Part shown: piece by piece, positions 14,983 through 23,604 of the stretch
Layout of the letters: every line of letters starts with the position of its first letter
Position numbering within the stretch: the stretch's first letter is position 1
DNA from: an uncultured Salinimicrobium sp.
Lineage (GTDB): Bacteria > Bacteroidota > Bacteroidia > Flavobacteriales > Flavobacteriaceae
Length of the DNA stretch: 27,119 nucleotides
Assembly (NCBI GenBank): GCA_946887025.1
Contig: CAMPJY010000014.1
Location: 1 to 27,119 of the forward strand
Direction of reading: 5' to 3'
Notes under the pieces: generated by a model
Seen by the model: only the letters and a program-made list of their open reading frames with translations
What the model was told of the DNA's origin: nothing
The model's database searches: none
Program-made: the position numbers and the translations under genes

Positions 14983-17274
14983 TTATTTTTCATTGGTCAG
15001 GGAATAGGGGACATCTGCTTTCCCGGTACCTCTTGATTTATTAGGAACCTCACTCATTTCAAAATTGAGGATAGCCCCTTTCATCAGCTCAGAATGACTT
15101 AACCAGTTTTTGGGATACTCCTTCCCATTGACCTCAAGACGTTCAATATAGCGGTTCGTATTGCTGTTTTCAGGTGCATTGATAATTATTTCATTCCCAT
15201 TCTCCAGATGGATGGTCGCTTTCCTAAACAGCGGAGCTCCCAGGACATACTGGTCGGTAGCCGGAGCTACAGGATAGAAACCAAGGGCTGAAAATACATA
15301 CCAGGCCGAGGTTTGTCCATTGTCCTCATCGCCGATATATCCGTCTGGAGTTGGCATATACATTCTATTCATCGTTTCCCTCACCCAGTGTTGCGCCTTC
15401 CAGGGCTCCCCTGCATAGTTATACAAGTAGATCATGTGCTGGATAGGTTGATTTCCGTGCGCATATTGCCCCATATTGGCGATCTGCATTTCCCTGATCT
15501 CATGTATAACGCTGCCATACTGGCTTTCATCAAAAACAGGAGGCAGGGAAAACACCTTGTCCAGCTGCGCCACGAATTCCTTATTTCCCCCCATCAGATC
15601 GATCAGGCCCTGTACGTCATGGAAAACAGACCAGGTATAATGCCAGCTGTTTCCTTCTGTAAATGCCCCTCCCCATTGAAAAGGATTAAAAGGATCCATA
15701 AAATTCCCTTCTTTGTCCTTACCTCTCATAAGCTTGTGCTCGGGATCGTAAAGATTTTTATAATTGAAGCTGCGCTCGCGGTAGAGATCAATCTCCTCCT
15801 GCGGCCTGTCAAGGGCTTTGGCCAGCTGGTAGATCGCAAAATCGTCATAGGCATACTCCAGCGTCCTGGCTGCGCTCTCATGGACCACATCAAAAGGAAC
15901 GTAGCCAAGTTCCTTATAATGCTCCGCTCCTGCTCTGCCTACAGCAGTCATAGGCCCTTCATTGTTGGCGCCCTTCAGTAGCGCCTCATAAAGGTTCTCA
16001 ATATCGTATTCATAGGCATCTCCGCTCTTTAAATAAGCTTCAGCCACCACAGAAGCAGAATTGTTGCCCACCATGACATTCCGCAATCCAGGACTCGCCC
16101 ATTCGGGTAACCAGCCACTTTCGTCATAGGCATTTGAAAGCCCCTCCTGCATTTGTCCATTCAGTTCAGGGTACATAAGGTTCAGGAAAGGGAACAATGA
16201 ACGGAAGGTGTCCCAGAACCCCGTATCCGTGAACATATAGCCATCGCGCACTTCCCCGTTGTAAGGACTGTAATGCACTACTTTTCCATTCTCATCATAT
16301 TCATAAAACTTCCTTGGGAACAACAGGGACCTGTAGAGGCTGGAATAAAATGACTCATACTGGTCCGGAGTCCCCCCTTCCACGATAATCCTGCTAAGGT
16401 GATCGTTCCAGATCTCCCGGCCTTTCTGTTTCACGGCCTCAAAATCATCATTCCCGATCTCCTTCAGATTCCTGTCTGCCTGCTCATGACTTATGAAGGA
16501 AGAAGCGACCCTGGCGTTAACGATCTCGTCTTTGGCTGTTTTAAATCCAATGACGGCACCGGTATGGTTAGCTTCAGCTTCCAGGGCGTCTTTTGTGAAA
16601 ACCCCGTCTTTGATAGTGCCCATAAATTCAAAATCCTTATCGAATTCCACCACAAAATAGTTTCTGAAATTCTCGGGAACGCCGCCACTGTTTTTGGTGG
16701 TATAGCCGATGATCCTGTTTTCCTTTGGAAGCAACTTTACAAATGAACCCTCGTCGAGGGCATCGATGATCACAAAGGAACTGTCTGTTTCGGGGAAGGT
16801 AAACCGGAATCTGGCAGCTCGCTCGGTGGGTGTAATTTCGGTGGTGACATCGTGATCTGCAAGATAAACGCTGTAGTAATATGGCTTAACCGTCTCTGCT
16901 TTATGGGAGAACCAGCTTTGCCTCTCCTCCTCCTCAAAACTCAATTTGCCGGTTACAGGCATTATGGCAAACTGTCCATAATCGTTCATCCATGGAGATG
17001 GCTGGTGGGTCTGTTTAAAGCCCTTGATCTTGTCAGCATCATAGGTATAAGCCCAGCCATCGCCCATGTTTCCTGTTTGCGGCGTCCAGAAATTCATTCC
17101 CCAGGGCCTGGCAATCGCAGGATACACATTCCCGTTGGACAAGCTGTGCTTGGAATCGGTACCTATCAACGGATTAGCATAATCCACCGGATACTGAATA
17201 CTCGGCAGGATATCCTCCTGGGCATGTAGATGTATAAAACTTAAAAGAAGTATGGATAAAAAGCTTAATCTCAT
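14983..17274 (-). CDS. Secreted GH92 exo-alpha-mannosidase
   Basis: A 763-residue enzyme with a signal peptide (SFLSILLLSFIHLHAQ, cleavage near residue 19). The N-terminal beta-sandwich starts with the family motif VDYANPLIGTDSKHSLSNGN and PWGMNFWTPQ. The catalytic alpha-barrel holds WGGAFTEGNSWHYTWS, with Glu540 as expected general acid, and GYIGDEDNGQTSAWY, with Asp649 and Asp651 as expected base pair. GH92 enzymes are calcium-dependent inverting exo-mannosidases acting on alpha-mannosides of N-glycans or mannans. The exact linkage is not readable. A SusC-type porin lies 8 kb away on the other strand but is not adjacent, so this is not a classical PUL arrangement. Length is normal for the family. 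Confidence 0.93.
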   Translation of the reverse strand: MRLSFLSILLLSFIHLHAQEDILPSIQYPVDYANPLIGTDSKHSLSNGNVYPAIARPWGMNFWTPQTGNMGDGWAYTYDADKIKGFKQTHQPSPWMNDYGQFAIMPVTGKLSFEEEERQSWFSHKAETVKPYYYSVYLADHDVTTEITPTERAARFRFTFPETDSSFVIIDALDEGSFVKLLPKENRIIGYTTKNSGGVPENFRNYFVVEFDKDFEFMGTIKDGVFTKDALEAEANHTGAVIGFKTAKDEIVNARVASSFISHEQADRNLKEIGNDDFEAVKQKGREIWNDHLSRIIVEGGTPDQYESFYSSLYRSLLFPRKFYEYDENGKVVHYSPYNGEVRDGYMFTDTGFWDTFRSLFPFLNLMYPELNGQMQEGLSNAYDESGWLPEWASPGLRNVMVGNNSASVVAEAYLKSGDAYEYDIENLYEALLKGANNEGPMTAVGRAGAEHYKELGYVPFDVVHESAARTLEYAYDDFAIYQLAKALDRPQEEIDLYRERSFNYKNLYDPEHKLMRGKDKEGNFMDPFNPFQWGGAFTEGNSWHYTWSVFHDVQGLIDLMGGNKEFVAQLDKVFSLPPVFDESQYGSVIHEIREMQIANMGQYAHGNQPIQHMIYLYNYAGEPWKAQHWVRETMNRMYMPTPDGYIGDEDNGQTSAWYVFSALGFYPVAPATDQYVLGAPLFRKATIHLENGNEIIINAPENSNTNRYIERLEVNGKEYPKNWLSHSELMKGAILNFEMSEVPNKSRGTGKADVPYSLTNEK

Positions 17275-17342
17275 AGTTGGTTTATTTGCTCAATTTATGG
17301 CGGGCAATTGACAGAATCAATCCCCTTAGATTATCAAAAAAA

Positions 17343-18407
17343 CTAAATCTTCACATCCTGTTTCACCGTCAGGTCCTGGAACAGGACTTCCTTAACTCCT
17401 GAGGAAAGGATAAATCCCAGGTGTGTTCCCCGAAATTTTTTAAAATTCTCCGTATGAACCACCTGCCCGTTAATGGAATAATAGATTTCATCTCCGAGCC
17501 TCAATACCTTCAACAGGTTGTGCTGCCTGTTCTGATTCAGCAATGGACTGGTCGTCCATGCTGCTGATTCGAGAAGTACCCCTTCCGTCATGGACCCTAT
17601 TTTATAATATCCATTATCACTGATCTGAAAATAATGATAGTTGTCCCAGTCCTTAAAGCCCCACACTAATCCATGGCCGGTATTATTACTGCCTGACCTC
17701 AAATTAACATTGGTTTCAATGGAAAAATCCTCCGTGGTCGTCAGAGGCACATTCAGAGTCTGAATAAAACCATTCCCGGTGGTGCTGGTCAGCAATTGGC
17801 CTTCTCCTGAAAGGATTGCTGTTTTAAATGCTCCTTCCTTTACCATCTGCCAGCCTTTCGCGTTGGACCTGAACTCATCCTTCAGGATATTCTGGCAATT
17901 CCCTAACGCGTCACACTCTATAAAATACGGACCGGCCAGGTTTCCTTCATTGTAGGTATAGATCACGTATGGTTTGCCGTTCTCATAATAGTAGGTCCAG
18001 GCGCCGTGCTCTTTTCCATTTTTAAAATTCCCGCTGTGGCTCTTAACCCCATCCTCCTTCCAAAAGTTAAACAGGCCTTCCTCAATATTGTTCACATAAG
18101 TTCCTTCCTGTGATTTATTCCCATTCTGATAGTACCAGGTACACAGGCCCTCGTTTATATCCTTCGAGTTATCGAATTTATCAACATAGGAAAACTGACC
18201 TTCCCATTGAAGTTGCCCCGTAATATAAAAATCCCGGACCTTCCCCACCGGCTTACCCTGTTCATCAAAACTGATGAGCCTGTAGTATTCGGCGTTCAGC
18301 TGGTCGCTTACCTTCCAGTCGGCATTGTAGAAAATCTTCTCCTGCTGCTGCGCCATGGCAGTAGTACTGATAAGAATTGCAATCAGAACATGATAGATGT
18401 GGTTCAT
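17343..18407 (-). CDS. Secreted MORN-repeat protein with a C-terminal jelly-roll-like domain
   Basis: I chose the ATG whose start begins a signal peptide (MNHIYHVLIAILISTTAMAQ); an in-frame ATG 39 bp further upstream would put 13 polar residues before it. Residues after the signal carry MORN_2/YwqK-type repeats: GQLQWEG, GNKSQEGTY, GVKSHSGNFKNGKEHGAWTYY and GKPYVIYTYNEGNLAGPY. The last 170 residues (from about FSIETNVNLRSG) have the strand pattern of a LamG/concanavalin-like fold, with GLVWGFKDWDNYHYFQIS and GTHLGFILSSG. It is transcribed towards the GH92 gene, 68 bp apart, so they may share a transcript. Binding of glycan or a cell-surface partner is a guess from the fold. Confidence 0.8.
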   Translation of the reverse strand: MNHIYHVLIAILISTTAMAQQQEKIFYNADWKVSDQLNAEYYRLISFDEQGKPVGKVRDFYITGQLQWEGQFSYVDKFDNSKDINEGLCTWYYQNGNKSQEGTYVNNIEEGLFNFWKEDGVKSHSGNFKNGKEHGAWTYYYENGKPYVIYTYNEGNLAGPYFIECDALGNCQNILKDEFRSNAKGWQMVKEGAFKTAILSGEGQLLTSTTGNGFIQTLNVPLTTTEDFSIETNVNLRSGSNNTGHGLVWGFKDWDNYHYFQISDNGYYKIGSMTEGVLLESAAWTTSPLLNQNRQHNLLKVLRLGDEIYYSINGQVVHTENFKKFRGTHLGFILSSGVKEVLFQDLTVKQDVKI

Positions 18408-18597
18408 ATCTCTTAACTCCGCATTAATCAGGGTTGTGGGAGCCATTACAAATAAACTGATTTTCCTTTAGATATTTTTAACAAGGGAAAAAATAAAATG
18501 TTAGATACTTGATCCAAGAGACTAGTGACTAGATTTTAAGTTCGTGAAGTAATCTGGAAAGGGAATAAAAACCGTGAACAGAAAACAGTGAACGCTT

Positions 18598-19179
18598 TCA
18601 TTTGTCATTCAATCCTTTCCCCTTGAGGATTTGATCCCAGTATTTCTCTATTCTTGACACTCGTGTCTTGGATTGTTTAGGAGCAGCAAAATACAGGATG
18701 TACCCTCTTTGTCGTCCCGGGGTGAGGGATTCAAAGGCAGTCTTAAATTCCGGATTTTCCTCCAGTACCTGTTGTAATTCCTCGGGTGAATCGAAATCCC
18801 TTGTTTTTTTCAACTCCACTTTCAGGCCCGCCTTTTCCACTTCCATGGCCTCAAAAATATATGCCTTCAGCACCGCTTCCAGCTCCTCTATTTCTTCGGT
18901 CCCGGTAAACCGGATCTGCCTGGCGGCCTGTACATTTTCTGTCTGCTGCACGAGGATACCGTCGGTATCTTTTAACAATGCCCCTTTGTGGAACAGCAGG
19001 GCACAGTACTCCTTGAACCCATGCATCAGTACTACATTCTTTCCGCTGAGGGTGTAACAGGGCACCCCCCATTTCAGCTCTTCCTTTAAACCACAGTCAA
19101 GGATGATCTTCCTCAACATCAGGTACTCCTCCTGCCATTGGGTGTCCTTTTCAAAGAACCATTCTACTTCCGGATTCAT
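18598..19179 (-). CDS. YdeI/OmdA-like protein with an N-terminal DUF1801 domain
   Basis: A 193-residue cytoplasmic protein. Residues 1-110 fit DUF1801 (EEYLMLRKIILDCGLKEELKW, PCYTLSGKNVVLMHGFKEY, FHKGALLKD). The C-terminal part fits the YdeI/OmdA region, with PEELQQVLEENPEFKTAFESL, LTPGRQRGYILYF and SRIEKYWDQILKGKG. Members are common in Bacteroidota; their biochemical role is unknown. It stands alone, with 151 bp of unremarkable AT-rich sequence between it and the MORN-protein start region. Confidence 0.85.
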   Translation of the reverse strand: MNPEVEWFFEKDTQWQEEYLMLRKIILDCGLKEELKWGVPCYTLSGKNVVLMHGFKEYCALLFHKGALLKDTDGILVQQTENVQAARQIRFTGTEEIEELEAVLKAYIFEAMEVEKAGLKVELKKTRDFDSPEELQQVLEENPEFKTAFESLTPGRQRGYILYFAAPKQSKTRVSRIEKYWDQILKGKGLNDK

Positions 19180-19246
19180 GTTTTTCGTCTATTGTTGATG
19201 GGAAGAACTAAAGTACCAAGAAATCACAAAAGCGACAAATTTCATC

Positions 19247-19552
19247 CTATTCCTCCAGGTCCAGGGCTTCCAGCTCTTCCTCCGTTATCCCATTCAGGTT
19301 GGCCAGGGAATTCATCACCTCCTCCAGCTGATCGTAGAACCGGATCAGCTTGTGTACATTGACATCTTTCAGATCCCGGAACTGATCGATTTCAAAATGG
19401 TAGCTGTCCCCTACCTCAAAAGTATCCTGAATCTCTTTCAACTCCCCCGACATTCCCACACAGATGATCCTGGTGAATAGGCGTTGGTGGAAATCCAGCA
19501 GGTGCTGATAGGTAATGACAATATGCTCCCGGTAAATTGTAAAATCACTCAT
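19247..19552 (-). CDS. Small cytoplasmic protein of unknown function
   Basis: A 101-residue protein without signal peptide or membrane segment. The N-terminal half is amphipathic and aromatic-rich (IVITYQHLLDFHQRLFTRII). The C-terminal half is helical and ends in an acidic run (ITEEELEALDLEE). I do not recognise a family. Codon use looks like its neighbours and it fills the space between two clear genes on the same strand without overlap, which supports it being real. Confidence 0.65.
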   Translation of the reverse strand: MSDFTIYREHIVITYQHLLDFHQRLFTRIICVGMSGELKEIQDTFEVGDSYHFEIDQFRDLKDVNVHKLIRFYDQLEEVMNSLANLNGITEEELEALDLEE

Positions 19553-19620
19553 GATATCTGGTTTTTGTTTCTATAACCAAGATAAGGAGCAGGGGCGACA
19601 AAGCCTGTCGCTAATGAATC

Positions 19621-20226
19621 TTACTGCGTGTCACGGAGTTTTATAGAGGTGATGACGTTGAACATTTTATATTCCCTGATCCTGGGATCAAAGATCTCCC
19701 TTCCCACAAATTCTATTTCAACATCCTGGGTTTTAAGCTCCTCAAAAGAATCCTGAAGGGCGAGATCGGTGTCAACGAAACTCAGCCAGTAAAACTTTCC
19801 GATCCTTCCGTTGTCCTGTTTCACTTCAAAAACCACAAAAGGTTCAGAAATCACGCCCGTTACAGTACCTTTTGCTGAAAAAGCAGGTTCCTCTTCTTCC
19901 ATATCCCCTGCGGCAGACATGAGGATTTCCGGGCAGGTAAAAGCCATCCTGGTGCCAATGAGTTCTCCAAGCCTTTCTCCTTCCCCATCAGCCAGGTTCT
20001 CAAGATCAAAATCAAAGTCCTCCTTCAGCTCCGCCTGGTAATCCCTGGCAACCTGAAACAGGCACACTCCCAGCTCTTCGGAAGTAAGCTGCTTCGTTTC
20101 CTCCTGCTTTTTACTGATGCATTCGCAGGTCTTCTGGGCAATGGTATCCATATAGGCTTCCTGCGCATTGCTCACCAGACCACTGGACAGCAGTAAAATC
20201 ATCAGGGAAAATTTCTTTGTCTTCAT
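19621..20226 (-). CDS. Secreted protein of unknown function
   Basis: A 201-residue protein counted from the ATG at 20226, which starts a signal peptide (KTKKFSLMILLLSSGLVSNAQ). An upstream in-frame ATG at 20280 would add 18 residues before the signal and is less likely. The mature protein starts with a short Cys-containing helix (AQKTCECISKK) and a second Cys in GVCLFQVA. An acidic region (DFDFDLENLADGEGE) comes next, then a C-terminal beta-rich domain from about residue 105 (AKGTVTGVISEPFVVFEVKQ, IGKFYWLSF). The last part resembles an OB-like barrel, but I do not recognise a family. Confidence 0.7.
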   Translation of the reverse strand: MKTKKFSLMILLLSSGLVSNAQEAYMDTIAQKTCECISKKQEETKQLTSEELGVCLFQVARDYQAELKEDFDFDLENLADGEGERLGELIGTRMAFTCPEILMSAAGDMEEEEPAFSAKGTVTGVISEPFVVFEVKQDNGRIGKFYWLSFVDTDLALQDSFEELKTQDVEIEFVGREIFDPRIREYKMFNVITSIKLRDTQ

Positions 20227-20301
20227 GAAGATCGGCTTAAATATAGAAGCACAAATAACAACTTTTTCGGGAATTCCCAAAGAAATGTTAAAAATATAAA
20301 C

Positions 20302-20724
20302 CTATCGGAACAGCAGTACTGCTGCCACTACCCACTTTTCGGGAATGCTCTCAAAGAAGAGCAGTTTTTCCCCATACCGATTTTCCCTCCGCAGGGTTAG
20401 CCCATCCAGGTAATAGAGCTTTTCCCCATAGCGGTTTCGGGTCCTGATAGCCGGGCCGTCGAAATACAGGATTGCATCCCCGTAGCGGTTTTTTGTCTTC
20501 AGTGTATTTTCGTCGAGATAATAAAGCGGCTCCCCGTAGCGGCTCCCCAGCTTCAGCTGCTGCGCCTCAAAATATACCAGCACTTCCCCATAACGGTCCT
20601 GTGCCTTCAGCGAAGGACCATCCACAAAATATAGTTGGTCCCCGTACCGGTCCTCTGCCCGTATCGTCTGAGAAATTGACTTCAGGGGCAGCAGAAACAG
20701 GCTTAACAATAGCAGGATCCTCAT
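20302..20724 (-). CDS. Secreted repeat protein made of six 18-residue RYG repeats
   Basis: A 140-residue protein. After a signal peptide (RILLLLSLFLLPLKSISQ) almost the whole chain is a tandem repeat with an exact 18-residue period. RYG occurs at residues 26, 44, 62, 80, 98 and 116. The consensus is N/D-RYG-E/D-x-L-Y/L-Y/F-hydrophobic-D/E, followed by a turn and a short strand (for example NRYGEKLYYLDGLTLRRE). Two short strands per unit suggest a beta-solenoid or a beta-propeller-like ring. The chain ends with a hydrophobic segment (VVAAVLLF). I do not recognise the family. The protein repeats translate to about 54-bp DNA repeats that have diverged, so the array is old and kept by selection. 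Confidence 0.75.
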   Translation of the reverse strand: MRILLLLSLFLLPLKSISQTIRAEDRYGDQLYFVDGPSLKAQDRYGEVLVYFEAQQLKLGSRYGEPLYYLDENTLKTKNRYGDAILYFDGPAIRTRNRYGEKLYYLDGLTLRRENRYGEKLLFFESIPEKWVVAAVLLFR

Positions 20725-20839
20725 TTTTATATTTTAATTACAAAAGGTACGAAAGAATTGAAAACCTCCTTAACCTCCAACCGGAAAGCTGACAGGGCTG
20801 GAACAGCTGCATATCAAATGCTGATTCAAGGCACACTTA

Positions 20840-20905
20840 GTGCACAATTTATGTGCACTTGGTGTGCACTAGGTGTGCATTAGGTGTGCACTTGGCGTGC
20901 ACTTT
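20840..20905. repeat. Array of GTGCAC palindromes in 11-bp units
   Basis: Five 11-bp units follow one another at 20851-20905 (consensus GTGTGCACTWG). A further GTGCAC lies at 20840-20845, 13 bp before the one in the first unit. The third unit has GTGCAT. Each unit contains the 6-bp palindrome, so the sites recur about once per helical turn and lie on one face of DNA. The array stands 87 bp before the amidase ATG at 20992 and on the upstream side of the RYG-repeat gene, so it lies in a divergent intergenic region. Confidence 0.7.
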
Positions 20906-20991
20906 TCAGGGACCTGGATGGGTCTCTTTATTGAGTGCAATAGAGCTCAATGTTTAATATAATTCCTTATTTTGTCTTGCAAACTAAGATT

Positions 20992-22017
20992 ATGAACAAA
21001 CATATTCCCCTTATAATTCTGCTGATTTCGGCCTTCCACTTTAGCGCCCTTTCCCAGAACAGCCCAAGTAGTCTGGCGGGAAAAGTTATATGTGTCGACC
21101 CCGGGCACGGAGGTACCGCAACTACCGATCCCTTTAGGGTCGGGCCCTCAGGGGAACGTGAGGAGTGGGTGAACCTGCGGGTGTCCCTGCTACTGAAAGA
21201 GCTGCTGGAAGAAAAAGGGGCCACAGTAGTAATGACCAGGATGGGTGATGAAAACATTGGGTTGGCAGAAAGGGTCGAAATAGCCAGGAAACATTCCGCC
21301 GATCTTTTCCTGTCCATTCACCACAATGCCACGGCCGATCCCCGGGTAAACTTCCCCATCATCTACTTTCACGGCAATGCCTCCGAAAACCAGGCCGGGG
21401 TGGCTTTGGGAAAAGAGATCGCCCGCGGGCTCGTCCGCGAGATGTATCATGGGGAAACTCCCGTGAGCCTGGTTTCCGATCATACTATTTTTTCTAAAAG
21501 TGGCACGGCGGTTCTGAGGGGAACCTACGGGATCCCTGCAGTACTTGCAGAAGCTTCTTTCTTCACCAATCCAGAAGAGGAGCTCAGACTCCGACAGGAA
21601 GATCATAACCGCAGGGAAGCCCAGGCCTATCTGCAGGCTCTGGAAGCTTTTTTCGATCGCCCCATCCCTCCCATTCTTGAAAAAAACTCTCTGGTAAGTC
21701 TCCCCCGGTTCAGGACCTTTCAGGAAGCGGAACGAATGAGTGAGACCGCCTTGATGTGGCATCAGGATTATCAACAGGGTCTGGAACTTATGGAATCCCA
21801 GGAGACCCTGGAGCAGGCCTATGAACTGTTTACCCGCTCCGCCCGTTCCTTTCCCGATTCTTATGTGGCGGGGGAATGCCACAAGCACAGGGCAGAGATC
21901 CTGAACAAACTGGGAAAACCAACGGAAGCCGAAGCCGCCGCTTTAAGAGCTGCGGAATTTTTCGTGGAAACAAAAAAGGATCAGCGTAATCTACATGATC
22001 TGCGGGAAAACAATTAA
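20992..22017 (+). CDS. Secreted N-acetylmuramoyl-L-alanine amidase (amidase_3)
   Basis: Counted from the ATG at 20992, which begins a signal peptide (NKHIPLIILLISAFHFSALSQ); this gives 341 residues. An in-frame ATG 42 bp upstream is less likely. The amidase_3 zinc site is complete: His39 (VDPGHGG), Glu57 or Glu58 (GEREEW), His110 (LSIHHNA) and catalytic Glu187 (LAEASFFTN). It cleaves the bond between MurNAc and the stem peptide in peptidoglycan. The C-terminal 110 residues are helical, with TPR-like spacing (ETLEQAYELFTRSARSFPD and GKPTEAEAAALRAAEFF). They may recruit partners. It is an alternative to AmiA/C-type enzymes for cell separation or recycling. Confidence 0.9.
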   Translation: MNKHIPLIILLISAFHFSALSQNSPSSLAGKVICVDPGHGGTATTDPFRVGPSGEREEWVNLRVSLLLKELLEEKGATVVMTRMGDENIGLAERVEIARKHSADLFLSIHHNATADPRVNFPIIYFHGNASENQAGVALGKEIARGLVREMYHGETPVSLVSDHTIFSKSGTAVLRGTYGIPAVLAEASFFTNPEEELRLRQEDHNRREAQAYLQALEAFFDRPIPPILEKNSLVSLPRFRTFQEAERMSETALMWHQDYQQGLELMESQETLEQAYELFTRSARSFPDSYVAGECHKHRAEILNKLGKPTEAEAAALRAAEFFVETKKDQRNLHDLRENN

Positions 22018-22083
22018 CAGAGGTTAGTCGATGGAGTACAGTATATTAAAGCAGAAATACGCTTTTTCGCCATTTGATTTTCG

Positions 22084-22091
22084 TAAATTTG
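22084..22091 (+). promoter_or_regulatory. Putative -7 promoter box of the thioredoxin-fold gene
   Basis: TAAATTTG matches TAnnTTTG, 35 bp before the ATG at 22126. It is centred in a near-palindrome TTCGTAAATTTGCGAA. Confidence 0.5.
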
Positions 22092-22125
22092 CGAAGCATC
22101 AATTAACATCTTAATTCCCCATATC

Positions 22126-22722
22126 ATGACCTTTAAGGAATACAGCAGCTACTTTGAAAATATCATAAATACTCCTTCCGCCCAGCAAAACCCACCTTAC
22201 GATAATCCCGACTATTACGAATATACAAAACTCAACTGGTCACGTATGAATCGGTGGCTGAAGACGGGAAAGTTGTCTGAAGACCTGAAAAGTGCTATAC
22301 AGCAGATCTACCTTCCCCAGCAATGGATCCTGATCACCGAGCCCTGGTGTGGAGATGCGGCCCATAACGTTCCCTTTATCGAACTTGCGGCCCGCGAAAA
22401 TCCGATGATAAGTGTTTCCTATGAGCTCCGTGACAGTGCCCCTTTCAGAATAGAAAACTATCTCACCCGCGGAACCAAGTCAATCCCAAAGCTGGTCATC
22501 CAGGATGCCGAAGGAAAGGATCTGGGCAGCTGGGGTCCACGACCCGAAGACTGCCAGGAACTGTATTCCAGGCTGCTTTCGGAAAAGGCCGATTTTGAAA
22601 AGATGAAAATAGCCCTGCAGCAGTGGTATAATTCCAACAAGGGAATTGACACCCAGAAAGAGCTGACGGACCTGGTAAGAAAAATTCTGGCAAAACAGGA
22701 AAGTTTTTCAGAGGAGCAGTGA
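22126..22722 (+). CDS. Thioredoxin-family protein with a single active-site cysteine
   Basis: A 198-residue cytoplasmic protein of the thioredoxin_9 type. The active site is EPWCGDAAHN: Cys75 is present, but the second Cys of the usual CxxC is Ala78. The cis-proline is in KSIPKLV (Pro121). Residues 1-60 form an N-terminal helical extension that starts MTFKEYSSYF. One-Cys versions cannot do classical disulfide exchange alone. They may work by glutathione- or bacillithiol-linked chemistry or as carriers. A second Cys (143) lies far from the site. The family is common in Bacteroidota with no settled substrate. It has its own promoter-like box. Confidence 0.85.
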   Translation: MTFKEYSSYFENIINTPSAQQNPPYDNPDYYEYTKLNWSRMNRWLKTGKLSEDLKSAIQQIYLPQQWILITEPWCGDAAHNVPFIELAARENPMISVSYELRDSAPFRIENYLTRGTKSIPKLVIQDAEGKDLGSWGPRPEDCQELYSRLLSEKADFEKMKIALQQWYNSNKGIDTQKELTDLVRKILAKQESFSEEQ

Positions 22723-22812
22723 TTATAATGACCGAATTAAAGAATAGAGGTTATTTTAAAAAGTCGGTTAGGTATTATTACCCCAACCATAATTCTTAAT
22801 TCTGTATTCAAC

Positions 22813-23550
22813 ATGGTATTTTACTCCTTTCTCGCTCTTCTTCTGCTTGCCTTCACCCACATTTTCGTGCATCTTCTGAAGTTCAGCAGCATCCCCAGGA
22901 GTAAGTGGTTATCCTTCGCGGGCGGCCTGTCGGTTACCTACATTTTCCTTGAGGCTTTTCCTGAGCTGGTGGAGATCCAGGAAAGGATCAATGAACAGGA
23001 GCTGTTTGTGGTCCCCGCCATTACCGAGATGGAAGTGTTCATTGTCGCTTTGTTCGGCCTCGCATTCTTCTACGGTCTGGAGAACCAAAGCAAAAAATCC
23101 ATGGAGTCGGACCGTGAACCCAATGAGGGTCAAAAGAAAAATTTCAGCATCTTCTGGATCCATATTTCGTCCTTTTCCCTCTATAATTTTATTATCGCCT
23201 ATTTACTTCTGAACCGGGAGGAACAGTCGCTGCATAAATTTCTTCTCTACGCCGTGGCTATGTCCTTTCACCTGCTTGTGACCGATCATTCCCTGGAAGA
23301 TCATTACAAGGAAAAATACCGCAGGCAGGGACGCTGGATCCTCGTGGCTTCCTTATTTTCAGGATGGCTGTTGTCCCTCTTCCTGGATATTTCGGAGATC
23401 TTTATTGGCATCCTGTTTTCCTTTATCGCGGGGGGTGTGGTAATGAATGTGCTGAAGGAGGAGCTGCCCAAGGAGCGAAACAGCAACCTGAAGGCTTTTT
23501 GTTTTGGTATTCTTTTCTATGGAAGTATCCTCATCCTGACTGCGGGATAA
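22813..23550 (+). CDS. Polytopic membrane protein, ZIP-like helix pattern, function unknown
   Basis: A 245-residue protein with about seven hydrophobic helices. The first two are FYSFLALLLLAFTHIFVHLL and WLSFAGGLSVTYIFLEAFPEL, and the last is at the C-terminus (AFCFGILFYGSILIL). Order and spacing recall ZIP-type metal transporters, and the AGGLSVTYIFLEAFPEL helix resembles a ZIP helix. The usual paired His-Glu metal sites in later helices are not obvious. HLLVTDHSLEDHYKEKY (around 156-172) is the most His-rich stretch. The function is unknown. It lies 90 bp after the thioredoxin-fold gene on the same strand. Confidence 0.75.
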   Translation: MVFYSFLALLLLAFTHIFVHLLKFSSIPRSKWLSFAGGLSVTYIFLEAFPELVEIQERINEQELFVVPAITEMEVFIVALFGLAFFYGLENQSKKSMESDREPNEGQKKNFSIFWIHISSFSLYNFIIAYLLLNREEQSLHKFLLYAVAMSFHLLVTDHSLEDHYKEKYRRQGRWILVASLFSGWLLSLFLDISEIFIGILFSFIAGGVVMNVLKEELPKERNSNLKAFCFGILFYGSILILTAG

Positions 23551-23604
23551 TTTTGAAGAACTTCAGTAACTTCGTCAGAATATTAATTCATTCAAAATTC
23601 CACT

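Noticed and set aside
20840..20905. CRISPR array
   Set aside because: Units are 11 bp with no spacers and no cas genes; it is a simple phased tandem repeat.
21190..21888. A 232-residue open frame on the - strand
   Set aside because: It lies wholly opposite the amidase gene, whose zinc-site motifs fix the coding strand, and shows no recognisable domain.
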